Positions 1 through 7,659 of a stretch of DNA of 36,258 nucleotides are shown in pieces; the first letter of the stretch is position 1; the number at the start of each line of letters is the position of its first letter. A program made the translations under genes and the position numbers. The notes below the pieces were generated by a model. It worked only from the letters and a program-made list of their open reading frames with translations. It ran no database searches and was not told the origin of the DNA. Source of the stretch: Actinomycetales bacterium (GTDB taxonomy: Bacteria; Actinomycetota; Actinomycetes; Actinomycetales; Kineosporiaceae). Location: the NCBI GenBank assembly GCA_012719445.1, contig JAAYAH010000062.1, positions 1-36,258 of the forward strand, written 5' to 3'.

Positions 1-194
1 GGAACCCCGCCCACCCGACGCGACAGCCGGGCAACCAGCCTGCCCGAACCCCCAAGACCAGCCCCGACCACCAGCGACGATCAAGGAATCGGCATCCACG
101 CCGCGCTACTCGCGGATCTGGGTCAGACCGCGACGCAGCCGTTCCCTGGTGGTGACCCACCCGAACGCCGGCCGCGGCGAGGCCGGCACGGCAG
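1..194. other. unassigned left edge
   Basis: I see no gene I can support here. Short open frames exist on both strands, as expected at this G+C content, but none has a start with a ribosome binding site or a recognisable domain. A minus-strand frame ends at a TAG at 106-108 but runs back only about 40 codons to a stop at 229-231. Confidence 0.5.
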
Positions 195-228
195 CGCTCC
201 CCGGCGCCGGTGAGAGCGCCGGGGAGCG
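195..228 (-). terminator. hairpin terminator after the diguanylate cyclase
   Basis: A perfect 13-bp inverted repeat has arms CGCTCCCCGGCGC (195-207) and GCGCCGGGGAGCG (216-228) around an 8-nt loop. It begins about 35 nt beyond the stop codon of the minus-strand diguanylate cyclase. There is no U-tract, which is common for intrinsic terminators in high-G+C actinobacteria. Confidence 0.65.
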
Positions 229-239
229 TCACCTCCACG

Positions 240-280
240 CTCACGACGAGGCGGTACCGGACCTCACGACGAGGCGGTAC
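240..280. repeat. 23-bp-period tandem duplication over a stop codon
   Basis: The 18-bp sequence CTCACGACGAGGCGGTAC occurs at 240-257 and again at 263-280, a 23-bp period. The second copy contains the stop codon of the diguanylate cyclase (264-266), so the last codons and the stop have been duplicated just downstream. The most likely origin is a local slippage duplication. Confidence 0.8.
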
Positions 281-1331
281 TGTCCGCCGAGCCGTCCCGA
301 CCCGCGGCGGCCTCGCCGCGAAGCATCGCCTCGCGCTTGGCCTTGGCCGCGCGGACGCTGGCTCGCGGTCTGGCCGGCTCGTCGTCCGCGGCGCCCGACC
401 GCTGCGGGGCGACGAAGGGCGCGGGACGAATCACCACACAGTTGCGTCCGGCCCGTTTGGCATGCAGCAGGTTGCGGTCGGCCCGCGCGATCAGCATCTC
501 GGCGGAGTCCCGGTGCTGCACGAGCGCCCCGCCGATGGACACCGTGACCGACAGCAGGCCGGTACGGGTGAAGATCGAGGAGTGGCCGACGAGCATGCGC
601 AACCGCTCGGCCACCCTCTCGAGTTCTTCGTCGTTCGCCGCAGAAGTGATGGCCAGGAACTCGTCCCCGCCCCAGCGGGCCAGGCTGTCCGTGGCCTGCA
701 GTCCGTAGCGCAGGGTGGAGGCGACCATCGTCAGCCCGGCGTCCCCGGCATCATGGCCGTAGGTGTCGTTGACCTCCTTGAACTTGTCGAAGTCGATGAT
801 CAGTACACCGAACCGCTCCTGGTGACGGGTCCAGTCGCCGAGCCACTCCGTGAGGTTGCCCTCGATGTAGCGGCGGTTACCGACTCCGGTCAGCGGGTCG
901 GTCAGGGCCTGCTCCTCCAGTTCGCCCATCCGCTGGCGGATGGTGGCCATCTCGTCGTCGTCCCGAAAGACCTCGACCGCTCCGGTGATCTCTCCGGTGT
1001 CGTCACGCAGCGGCGACGCCCGAACCCACACCGGCTGGCGATGCCCGTCCTTGTGATGCATGTAGACCCGGGCTTCCCGGAACTGACCGTCGTTCATGGT
1101 CGCCCTCAGCGGGCAGAGCTTGCCGCACAGTTCCGTCCCGGTCTCGTCGACGTGGTTGAGGAGACCGTCGCTGCACCGGCTGCCGGACACCTGAGCGCTG
1201 GTGTAGCCCGACATCAGCTCCGCCCCGTGGTTCCAGTACGTGATCTTCCCGCCGCGGTCGATGTAGTACACACCGTCACTCATGCTGTCCAGTAACGCCT
1301 CGTGAAACTGGGTTCCGCTGTCCGTGCCCAC
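264..1331 (-). CDS. PAS-GGDEF diguanylate cyclase
   Basis: This is a probable diguanylate cyclase making cyclic di-GMP from two GTP. Residues about 8-125 form a PAS domain with an unusual cluster of Cys53, Cys69, Cys73 and His60, His92, His93 and His97, which might bind a metal or sense redox state. A short helix leads into a GGDEF domain (about 140-305) with the intact active-site signature WGGDEF at 220-225 and the upstream metal-binding region FDKFKEVND. The RxxD product-inhibition site expected five residues before GGDEF reads QATD, so feedback inhibition may be absent. There is no signal peptide or membrane segment, so the protein is likely cytosolic. The GTG start at 1331 has a GGGAG ribosome binding site (1338-1342) at 6-nt spacing. 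The C-terminal 50 residues are Arg/Ala-rich and probably disordered. It diverges from purU. Confidence 0.9.
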   Translation of the reverse strand: MGTDSGTQFHEALLDSMSDGVYYIDRGGKITYWNHGAELMSGYTSAQVSGSRCSDGLLNHVDETGTELCGKLCPLRATMNDGQFREARVYMHHKDGHRQPVWVRASPLRDDTGEITGAVEVFRDDDEMATIRQRMGELEEQALTDPLTGVGNRRYIEGNLTEWLGDWTRHQERFGVLIIDFDKFKEVNDTYGHDAGDAGLTMVASTLRYGLQATDSLARWGGDEFLAITSAANDEELERVAERLRMLVGHSSIFTRTGLLSVTVSIGGALVQHRDSAEMLIARADRNLLHAKRAGRNCVVIRPAPFVAPQRSGAADDEPARPRASVRAAKAKREAMLRGEAAAGRDGSADSTASS

Positions 1332-1479
1332 GCCTGGCTCCCATCGGGTCCGCTGTCACGACCGGCCCTTCGGCTCCACGGACACGATGATCAGGTCCGG
1401 TGACCGAGGACTCCCCTCCTTCCAGCGGTCGGATCCACAGAGGACGAGCCTTACCCGCGGCCGCGGCCAACACCCCGAA

Positions 1480-1491
1480 GGGAGTACTCCC
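1480..1491. promoter_or_regulatory. 12-bp perfect palindrome in the divergent purU/GGDEF gap
   Basis: GGGAGTACTCCC is a perfect palindrome ending 2 nt before the proposed purU -10 hexamer, a position suited to an operator. A second palindrome, CCGCGGCCGCGG, lies at 1455-1466 but is less informative in such G+C-rich DNA. No regulator is identified. Confidence 0.35.
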
Positions 1492-1493
1492 GC

Positions 1494-1499
1494 TAGCCT
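1494..1499 (+). promoter_or_regulatory. -10 element of a probable leaderless purU transcript
   Basis: TAGCCT fits the actinobacterial TANNNT -10 consensus. It ends 7 nt before the GTG start at 1507, so transcription would begin at or next to the start codon. No convincing Shine-Dalgarno sequence precedes the GTG, which fits a leaderless mRNA. Confidence 0.5.
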
Positions 1500-1506
1500 G
1501 CGGGAC

Positions 1507-2427
1507 GTGGCTACGCACGTTCTGACCCTCTCCTGCCCGGACCGGCCCGGCATCGTCCACGCCGTGGCCGGAACCGTCGTCGACCAGGGCGGCAATATCG
1601 TGGAGAGCCAGCAGTTCGGTGATCCGGCGACCGACCGCTTCTTCATGCGGGTCGCCGTCGAGCCGGCGAGCGCACCGACCGGTCCCCGCGCCGGTGGCAC
1701 CGCCCCGAAACCCCCGACGTGGTCGAAGCGGGACACCACGGCGTTCGGCGCCGGACTGCGCATGGGCTTCGAGCCGGTCGCCCGGCAGTTCGCCATGTCC
1801 TGGCAGCTGCACCACGCCCAGACCCCCACCAGGACCCTGGTGCTGGTCAGCCTCGGCGGCCACTGCCTCAACGACCTGCTGTTCCGGGCCCGCAGCGGCG
1901 CCGTCCCGATCGACGTCCCCGGGGTCGTCAGCAACCACCCCGATCTGGCCGGGATGGCCGAGTTCTACGGCGTCCCCTTCCACCACGTGCCGGTGACCGA
2001 GGAGAGCGGCGGCAAGCCGGCTGCCGAGGCCCGGCTGCTGGCGCTGGTCGAGGAGCTGGACATCGAGCTCGTGGTCCTGGCCCGGTACATGCAGGTGCTC
2101 TCGGACGACCTGTGCCGCACCCTCGAGGGCAGGATCATCAACATCCACCACTCGTTCCTGCCGAGCTTCAAGGGCGCCCGTCCCTACCACCAGGCGCACG
2201 CCCGGGGGGTCAAGCTCATCGGGGCGACGGCGCACTACGTGACCGCGGCCCTCGACGAGGGACCGATCATCGAGCAGGACGTCGCCCGGGTCGACCACGG
2301 CATGAGCCCGGGGGACCTGGCGGCCACCGGCCGGGACGTCGAGTGCCAGGTGCTCGCCCGGGCCGTCCGCTGGCACGCCGAGCACCGGGTTCTCCTCAAC
2401 GGGACCTCGACCGTCGTCTTCCGCTGA
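1507..2427 (+). CDS. purU: formyltetrahydrofolate deformylase
   Basis: PurU hydrolyses 10-formyl-THF to THF and formate, balancing one-carbon units and feeding formate to purine synthesis. The N-terminal ACT domain (about 3-52) begins with the characteristic LTLSCPDRPGIVHAVAG. The C-terminal formyltransferase-fold domain (about 108-306) carries the PurU signature GGHCLNDLLFR (117-127) and catalytic residues Asn212 and His214 in NIHHSFLPSF plus Asp250. The frame is open back to 1324, but homology begins exactly at the GTG at 1507, which has a -10 hexamer 7 nt upstream, so I chose that start. At 306 aa it is slightly longer than usual because the linker between the domains (about 53-85) is Pro/Gly-rich and extended. 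The gene stands alone. Confidence 0.93.
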   Translation: MATHVLTLSCPDRPGIVHAVAGTVVDQGGNIVESQQFGDPATDRFFMRVAVEPASAPTGPRAGGTAPKPPTWSKRDTTAFGAGLRMGFEPVARQFAMSWQLHHAQTPTRTLVLVSLGGHCLNDLLFRARSGAVPIDVPGVVSNHPDLAGMAEFYGVPFHHVPVTEESGGKPAAEARLLALVEELDIELVVLARYMQVLSDDLCRTLEGRIINIHHSFLPSFKGARPYHQAHARGVKLIGATAHYVTAALDEGPIIEQDVARVDHGMSPGDLAATGRDVECQVLARAVRWHAEHRVLLNGTSTVVFR

Positions 2428-2453
2428 CCGCATCGGGGGATCACGACTATCCT
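2424..2453 (+). promoter_or_regulatory. candidate promoter of the PQQ-like membrane protein
   Basis: CTGACC (2424-2429) resembles a -35 box and lies 18 nt before TATCCT (2448-2453), a good TANNNT -10. The -35 overlaps the purU stop codon. This would give a leader of about 45 nt before the ATG at 2503. Confidence 0.4.
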
Positions 2454-2502
2454 CCCGAGCCGGACGTGTCCCGGCACGGCCGGACGACAGGGAGGTCCCC
2501 CG

Positions 2503-4785
2503 ATGCCAGCGGCTGGTCGCGGAGGTCACGGGGACGACCCGGGACCCGGTGACCGGCCGGACCCGGACGAGGCCCGGCTGGCCGAGGCCGTCGACGATCT
2601 GTTCACCGTCGAGCGGCTGCTCGAGCTCAGCGACGAGCACCTGGCCCTGCTGGGCCTCACCCGCGACGACCTCCTCTCCCGACCGCCGGGCTCCGGGACC
2701 GACGCGCCCCACGAGGAGTCCCCCGGACGGAGAGCTCCCGACGTGCTCTCCGGCAGGATCGGCGACGCGGGACGGGCCCCGGGCGCAGGGCGGGAGCCGG
2801 AGGCAGGACGGGAGCCGGAGGCGGGACGGAAGCCAGGGACAGGACGGGAGCCGGGGGCAGGGCAGGGGCGACAGTGCCGTGGGCAGGAACCGGACCGTGG
2901 CGACGGACGGGAGGGCGGGCCGGCCCGGCCGACACCCCGACGGTGGGGCCTGCTCGCCGTCGGCCGGGGTCTGCTCCTCGCCGGCTGCGGCACCGCCGTG
3001 CTGGGAGCCGTCACCGGCACGGGCATGTCGAGCGCCGCCCGGGTGGTCGCCGTGGCCGCGGTCATCCTCTCCGCGGTCCTCCTCGTGGTGTCCGCCGCGC
3101 CCGCCGGGTGGGCCGGGTGGGGCAGCCGGTTCCCGTCGACGTCGCCGTCTGCGTCTGCACCGCCGTCCCCGGGAGCTCACCGCGACCCGAGCCGCACCGC
3201 GCGCCTGGTCCGCTCCGCCGTGCCCACGCCGCCCACGCTGCCGCCGCTGCTGCTCACCCTGGCGCTCGCCGTCCCAGCGCTGCTGCTCGCCCTGGCGCTC
3301 GCCGTCCCGCCGACGGTGCAGACCGCGCAGGGCAGGGCGCGCGCGGGGGACGCCGTCCTGGTCGCCCTCGGGGCCGCCCTCACCTGCTGCGGCCTGCTGC
3401 TGCGGCTGCCGGCGTCGGGCGGTCGCGGCACTCCCCGGCCGCCGTTGCGACACCGCGGGCCCCACCCCGTGCTGTCCGCCGGGCTCACCCTCGGGGTGGT
3501 GGTCGCGGCGGTCCCGCCGGCGGTGACCGCCCACGGCTGGGCCCTGGCCGTGCGCCCGGATGCCGCCACCGCCGTCCCGGGCGCCCCGGCCCCCGTCCCC
3601 CGCACGGTCTCCGCCGTCGTCTGGCAGGCCCCTCTCCCCGACCGCTCCTCCCTGCTGGGGTCGGGGAGCCGCGGGCCGATGGTCGAACTGGACGACGGCG
3701 TGCTCGCCCTGGACGGCGCGACCGGCCGCGAGCTGTGGCACCTCCGCTGGCGGGGCCGGGGAACCGTCGACGCCGTGCTCAGTGCGGGTGGCCGGTGGGT
3801 GGTCGTCCAGTCGCCGCCTGCTGATGCCGCCGGTGCGGGCCGGGGCGACCGACTGGTGATCGACACGGCGACGGGACGGGTGGTGACCCGGCGTCGGGCG
3901 GACCCGGCCCTGCTCCGCCTCGCCACCGGCCGGTACCTCGTCGGGGTCGTTCCCGGGTCCGGCGCCGCGCGGGACCGGGTCGTCGTCCAGCCACTGCCGG
4001 AGCTGGACCGGTCGTGGTCGGTCCCGCTCGACGGCGACTGCGACCTCGGGACGCTGGCGGCCGCAGGGGAGACGCTCCTGGTCACCCGGTTCTGCGAGCG
4101 ACCGGGGCTGCCGTGGGGGTACCGGGTCAGCGGCGTCGACGCCGCAACCGGCACCGTCACCTGGGACCTGCCGATGGACCGGCCCCCGCTGTCCGCGGCC
4201 CTCGACGGTCCCCCGTCCCGGTTCGACGAGTCCGTGGAGCCGGCCCCCGACGGCCTGTCCGCCCTGGTCCGGCTCGCCCCGGCGGAGAACGGCGGGCAGG
4301 CAGCCGGCAGCGGGGCGCACGGGCTGGGCGTGCTGCTGCGGGTCGCCGACGGCGAGATCATCCGTGATCTCGGCCCGGCCCTCGCCGACCGGGCGGTGCT
4401 GACCGGCGGCGGCGCCTGGGTCGAGTCGCGGGGAGGCGGGGATCCGCTGCTCCACGAGTCGTCGGGCCGGGTGCGGAGGGTCGACTGGGACGACTACTGG
4501 GCGGCCCGGCGGGGCACCGACCTGCCGGGCGGTGGCCGGGTCTGGGTGGACACCTCGGGCGACGGGGACGACGGGACCGGCCGGGTGCAGGTCACCGGCC
4601 CCGATCCCGCCTGGGTCGACCTCCCGGAGGTCTCCGGCGGGCACCCGTCGGTGCCGCTGAGCCGGCTCCGCCCCGTGGTCGGCCCGGGGGCGGTCGTGGT
4701 CGGCTACGGCCGCACCGACCTGCCGTCCACGGCGGTCCCGGCCGACGACGTCCCCGGCCCGAGCCTCCTGATCGGCCTGCGCTGA
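2503..4785 (+). CDS. multi-pass membrane protein with extracytoplasmic PQQ-like domain
   Basis: I do not recognise a named family for this 760-aa protein. Residues 1-145 are cytosolic and mostly disordered, with an acidic helix (about 25-60) and a degenerate six-residue repeat of the type GREPEA (about 87-125) from tandem DNA. Hydrophobic segments lie near 147-170, 176-200, 242-270, 281-303 and 321-347. Residues about 366-760 look like a beta-propeller: the strand motif VLALDGATGRELWHL (about 403-417) is a classic PQQ-like repeat, and weaker ones follow (VSGVDAATGTVTWDL). The propeller is probably outside the membrane. The ATG has a GGGAGG ribosome binding site. It is convergent with the histidine kinase gene and not clearly in an operon. 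Possible roles are envelope assembly or ligand sensing; neither is shown by the sequence. Confidence 0.75.
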   Translation: MPAAGRGGHGDDPGPGDRPDPDEARLAEAVDDLFTVERLLELSDEHLALLGLTRDDLLSRPPGSGTDAPHEESPGRRAPDVLSGRIGDAGRAPGAGREPEAGREPEAGRKPGTGREPGAGQGRQCRGQEPDRGDGREGGPARPTPRRWGLLAVGRGLLLAGCGTAVLGAVTGTGMSSAARVVAVAAVILSAVLLVVSAAPAGWAGWGSRFPSTSPSASAPPSPGAHRDPSRTARLVRSAVPTPPTLPPLLLTLALAVPALLLALALAVPPTVQTAQGRARAGDAVLVALGAALTCCGLLLRLPASGGRGTPRPPLRHRGPHPVLSAGLTLGVVVAAVPPAVTAHGWALAVRPDAATAVPGAPAPVPRTVSAVVWQAPLPDRSSLLGSGSRGPMVELDDGVLALDGATGRELWHLRWRGRGTVDAVLSAGGRWVVVQSPPADAAGAGRGDRLVIDTATGRVVTRRRADPALLRLATGRYLVGVVPGSGAARDRVVVQPLPELDRSWSVPLDGDCDLGTLAAAGETLLVTRFCERPGLPWGYRVSGVDAATGTVTWDLPMDRPPLSAALDGPPSRFDESVEPAPDGLSALVRLAPAENGGQAAGSGAHGLGVLLRVADGEIIRDLGPALADRAVLTGGGAWVESRGGGDPLLHESSGRVRRVDWDDYWAARRGTDLPGGGRVWVDTSGDGDDGTGRVQVTGPDPAWVDLPEVSGGHPSVPLSRLRPVVGPGAVVVGYGRTDLPSTAVPADDVPGPSLLIGLR

Positions 4786-4894
4786 CCGGACCGGCCCGCG
4801 CCGGACCCGAGGTCACCCCGCACCGGACGCGACGAGAGCCGACCAGGGGAGGAAGCCTGAGCCGACCAGGAGAGGACCTGAGGGCGGAGAGCCG

Positions 4895-6106
4895 TCAGCC
4901 GACGGTGCGCACGGCCACCTGTAGCGGCAGGACGGCGCGGACCTGCCAGGTGCCGTCGACCGGGCCGGCGGTCAGGTTCCCGCCGAGCGTCGCCACCCGG
5001 TCCCGGATCTCGGCCAGCCCGGTCGCGCGCTTGGTCTCCTCGTCGGGATGGGTGACCTCGTCGACGACCGTGACGACCAGCCGCGGACTGCCGACGATCT
5101 CGATGATCTCCAGTCGTACCAGTGCCCGGACCGCGGAGGAGTTCTGGGAGACGTCGTCCAGGGCCGCCTTCACCACGAGGTAGGCGGTCTGGTCGATCAC
5201 CCGGTACAGCCGGCCGACCCGGCCGACGACCTGCACCTCCAGGCCGGACTCGGCGTTGGCCCGGATGAGGTTCATCAGCCCGGACAGGCCGGGCGCCGGG
5301 TGGCTGGCGGCGGTGGCCCCGTCGGCGTCCAGCGCGCCGCTGACCGACCGCAGTTCGGCGAGCAGGTCGACCCCGCTGCGGCTGATGGCCTCCAGCGCCT
5401 GCCCCACCTCGTCCGGGCGGCGCCAGCCGGTGGTGGTGAGAACGTGCCTGGCCAGCCGCGCCTTGGTGCTCATGAGGGAGATCTGCTGGGACAGGGCGTC
5501 GTGGAGGTTCCGCGCGATCCGCAGTCTCTCCTCGGCGGCCCGGCGGCCCCGGAACTCCTCCAGGACCCTGGCCCGCGCCTCCTCGCGCTCGCCGTGCAGC
5601 CGCATGGCGGTCGCGAAGGCCAGCACGGCCGTCGCCCAGCCCAGGTAGGTCAGCACGGTCCCGAAGGACACCGGGTCCGGCCCGATCCACGATCCCAGCA
5701 CGAGCAGCGCGACCCCGCCGACGGTGACCGCGACCAGCGGCAGCACCGGTCCGACGAGCACGGCGCTGACCAGCCCGAGCGCGGGCGCCAGCAGCACCGG
5801 CCCCGCGGTGTACCCCGCGGCGAGGTAGCCGGCGGCGACGACGACGGTGCCCACCGCCCGCACCAGCAGCGGCTCCCCGACCAGGAGGAACGCCGCACCG
5901 GCGACGAGCAGCACCACCCCGAGGGCGTCCGGAGCCGAGCGGGTCGGCTGCAGCCCCGACAGCGCGTACGACCCCACGACCTGCAGGATCGCGACCACGA
6001 CGAACTGTTCGGCCCGGCCGAACAGCCCGTAGGGGGCCAGCAGGGCCCGCAGCGACGCCGCGTGGCGGGTGGCGAAGGTGGGCGGGTCCTCGACGGGACG
6101 GTGCAC
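4895..6106 (-). CDS. orphan sensor histidine kinase, NarL-partner type, eroded ATPase
   Basis: The N-terminal half (about 25-190) is a run of hydrophobic segments consistent with five or six membrane helices and no large external domain. The dimerisation domain has the HisKA_3 signature ERLRIARNLHDALSQQIS with the phospho-accepting His intact. The ATPase domain (about 290-400) is recognisable but degenerate. The N box reads ALDDVSQNS where the family normally has an Asn, and the G1 region reads VVDEVTHPD without the usual DxGxG. Only TGLAEIRDRV resembles the later GL motif. ATP binding may therefore be weak or lost. No response regulator is adjacent. I chose the GTG at 6106 over upstream in-frame codons because homology starts soon after it and a TACCGT -10 lies 6 nt upstream. 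Confidence 0.8.
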   Translation of the reverse strand: MHRPVEDPPTFATRHAASLRALLAPYGLFGRAEQFVVVAILQVVGSYALSGLQPTRSAPDALGVVLLVAGAAFLLVGEPLLVRAVGTVVVAAGYLAAGYTAGPVLLAPALGLVSAVLVGPVLPLVAVTVGGVALLVLGSWIGPDPVSFGTVLTYLGWATAVLAFATAMRLHGEREEARARVLEEFRGRRAAEERLRIARNLHDALSQQISLMSTKARLARHVLTTTGWRRPDEVGQALEAISRSGVDLLAELRSVSGALDADGATAASHPAPGLSGLMNLIRANAESGLEVQVVGRVGRLYRVIDQTAYLVVKAALDDVSQNSSAVRALVRLEIIEIVGSPRLVVTVVDEVTHPDEETKRATGLAEIRDRVATLGGNLTAGPVDGTWQVRAVLPLQVAVRTVG

Positions 6107-6112
6107 GCCAGC

Positions 6113-6118
6113 ACGGTA
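6113..6118 (-). promoter_or_regulatory. -10 element of a probable leaderless kinase transcript
   Basis: On the minus strand this reads TACCGT, a TANNNT -10 match, ending 6 nt before the GTG start at 6106. No Shine-Dalgarno sequence is visible. The site lies in the 85-nt gap downstream of the icd stop codon. Confidence 0.4.
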
Positions 6119-6191
6119 GCGCCCCCCGGCCGCGATACGTCCCCCGTTCGTGGAGTTCGCCCGTTCGGTCCCGGCCCGGACGGTCACCGGC

Positions 6192-7409
6192 TCAGCGCAG
6201 CGCGGCCCGGAGCCCGTCGTCGAGGGCGGCCAGGAACTGCTCGGTGGTGAGCCACTCCTGGTCCGGGCCGACGAGCAGAGCCAGGTCCTTGGTCATCCGG
6301 CCGCTCTCGACCGTCTCGACGCAGACCCGCTCCAGGGTCTCGGCGAACCCCACCACCTCGGGCGTGGAGTCCAGGGTGCCGCGGTGCCGCAGCCCCCCGG
6401 TCCAGGCGTAGATCGAGGCGATGGGGTTGGTCGAGGTGGGCCTGCCCTGCTGGTGCAGGCGGTAGTGCCTGGTCACCGTGCCGTGCGCGGCCTCGGCCTC
6501 GACCGTCCGCCCGTCCGGGGTCATCAGCACGCTGGTCATCAGGCCGAGGGACCCGAAGCCCTGGGCGACGGTGTCGGACTGAACGTCGCCGTCGTAGTTC
6601 TTGCAGGCCCACACGTAACCGCCCTCCCACTTCAGGGCGGACGCCACCATGTCGTCGATGAGCCGGTGCTCGTAGCCGAGACCGCGCGCCTCGAAGGCCT
6701 CCCGGTACTCCTTGTCGTAGATCTCGGCGAAGGTGTCCTTGAACAGCCCGTCGTAGGCCTTGAGGATCGTGTTCTTCGTCGACAGGTACACCGGGTAGTC
6801 GCGCTTGAGGCCGTACTCGAAGGACGCCCGCGCGAAGTCCTCGATGGAGCGGGTGAAGTTGTACATCCCCATGGTCACGCCGCCGCCCTCCGGGAACCGG
6901 GCGACCTCCAGCTCCATCGGCTGCCCGCCGTCGGCCGGGGTGTAGGTGATCGTCACCGTGCCCGGGCCGGGGACGACGAAGTCGGTGGCCCGGTACTGGT
7001 CGCCGTGGGCGTGACGGCCGATGACGATCGGCCTGGTCCAGCCGGGGACCAGGCGGGGGACGTTGCGCATGATGATCGGCTCGCGGAACACCACCCCGCC
7101 GAGCACGTTCCGGATCGTCCCGTTGGGCGAGCGCCACATCCGCTTCAGCCCGAACTCGGCGACCCGTGCCTCGTCCGGAGTGATCGTCGCGCACTTGACC
7201 CCGACCCCGTGCTCGGCGATGGCGTGCGCGGCGTCCAGGGTGACCTGGTCGTCCGTCGCGTCCCGGTTCGTGATCGACAGGTCGTGGTAGCGCAGGTCGA
7301 GATCCAGGTACGGGTGGATCAGGCGGTCCTTGATGAACTGCCAGATGATCCGGGTCATCTCGTCGCCGTCGAGCTCCACGACGGGCCCGGCTACCTTGAT
7401 CTTCACCAC
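6192..7409 (-). CDS. icd: NADP-dependent isocitrate dehydrogenase
   Basis: This enzyme oxidatively decarboxylates isocitrate to 2-oxoglutarate with NADP+, in the TCA cycle. The 405-aa length and N-terminal [19 protein letters not shown] match the homodimeric eukaryotic-like subfamily rather than the E. coli type. Other signatures are the substrate-binding region [12 protein letters not shown], the metal/substrate segment [18 protein letters not shown] and the cofactor-binding region [11 protein letters not shown]. The frame is open to 7448, but homology starts at two adjacent GTG codons (7409 and 7406). A GAAGGAG ribosome binding site (core 7417-7422) is 7 nt from the first, so I chose 7409. 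The gene is transcribed alone, with the sensor kinase 85 nt downstream. An iron-box-like palindrome sits upstream at 7526-7544. Confidence 0.95.
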   Translation of the reverse strand: MVKIKVAGPVVELDGDEMTRIIWQFIKDRLIHPYLDLDLRYHDLSITNRDATDDQVTLDAAHAIAEHGVGVKCATITPDEARVAEFGLKRMWRSPNGTIRNVLGGVVFREPIIMRNVPRLVPGWTRPIVIGRHAHGDQYRATDFVVPGPGTVTITYTPADGGQPMELEVARFPEGGGVTMGMYNFTRSIEDFARASFEYGLKRDYPVYLSTKNTILKAYDGLFKDTFAEIYDKEYREAFEARGLGYEHRLIDDMVASALKWEGGYVWACKNYDGDVQSDTVAQGFGSLGLMTSVLMTPDGRTVEAEAAHGTVTRHYRLHQQGRPTSTNPIASIYAWTGGLRHRGTLDSTPEVVGFAETLERVCVETVESGRMTKDLALLVGPDQEWLTTEQFLAALDDGLRAALR

Positions 7410-7525
7410 GGATCGGCTCCTTCGGGGTGTGGACACGGACCCGCGCACGGGCGACGTCGGTCGCGCGCCAGGCCCCGCAGAGGTGTGGGATCCAGCGGCA
7501 GCTTACGCGACGAGGCTCCCCCGGG

Positions 7526-7544
7526 TGAGGCGAGCCATACCTAC
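7526..7544. promoter_or_regulatory. DtxR/IdeR-type iron-box-like sequence upstream of icd
   Basis: Read on the minus strand, the 19 bp are GTAGGTATGGCTCGCCTCA. Against the actinobacterial iron box TTAGGTTAGGCTCACCTAA I count 14 of 19 identities, keeping TAGGT, GGCTC and CCT. It lies in the 250-nt gap between icd (-) and aqpZ (+), 117 nt upstream of the icd start. This is sequence resemblance only. Confidence 0.3.
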
Positions 7545-7598
7545 GGAGAGCGACCTGGCCGCCCGGGAGACCGCCGTCTCCCCAGTGATGCTCACGGA

Positions 7599-7604
7599 TA
7601 GGAT
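7599..7604 (+). promoter_or_regulatory. candidate -10 for the aquaporin gene
   Basis: TAGGAT fits TANNNT and stands out against the G+C-rich background about 55 nt upstream of the aquaporin ATG. No clear -35 hexamer is visible 16-19 nt upstream. Confidence 0.3.
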
Positions 7605-7659
7605 CTTTCTCGTCACTCCTCGTTACATGCTGGTGATCCGATCCCCAGGAAGGTGCACC

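Noticed and set aside
106-229. Small minus-strand gene ending in ERLRRGLTQIRE
   Set aside because: The frame is only about 40 codons between stops, lacks an ATG and a ribosome binding site, and crosses the terminator hairpin of the diguanylate cyclase gene.
1276-4644. 1122-aa open frame on the minus strand opposite purU and the PQQ-like protein gene
   Set aside because: Its translation is Pro/Arg/Gly-rich without domains and it lies opposite two genes with clear homology or start signals. Long antisense frames are expected at this G+C content.
4836-4870. GAGCCGACCAGG repeated with a 23-bp period after the PQQ-like protein gene
   Set aside because: A short imperfect duplication in a 109-nt intergenic gap with no gene or site attached; recorded only as local slippage.
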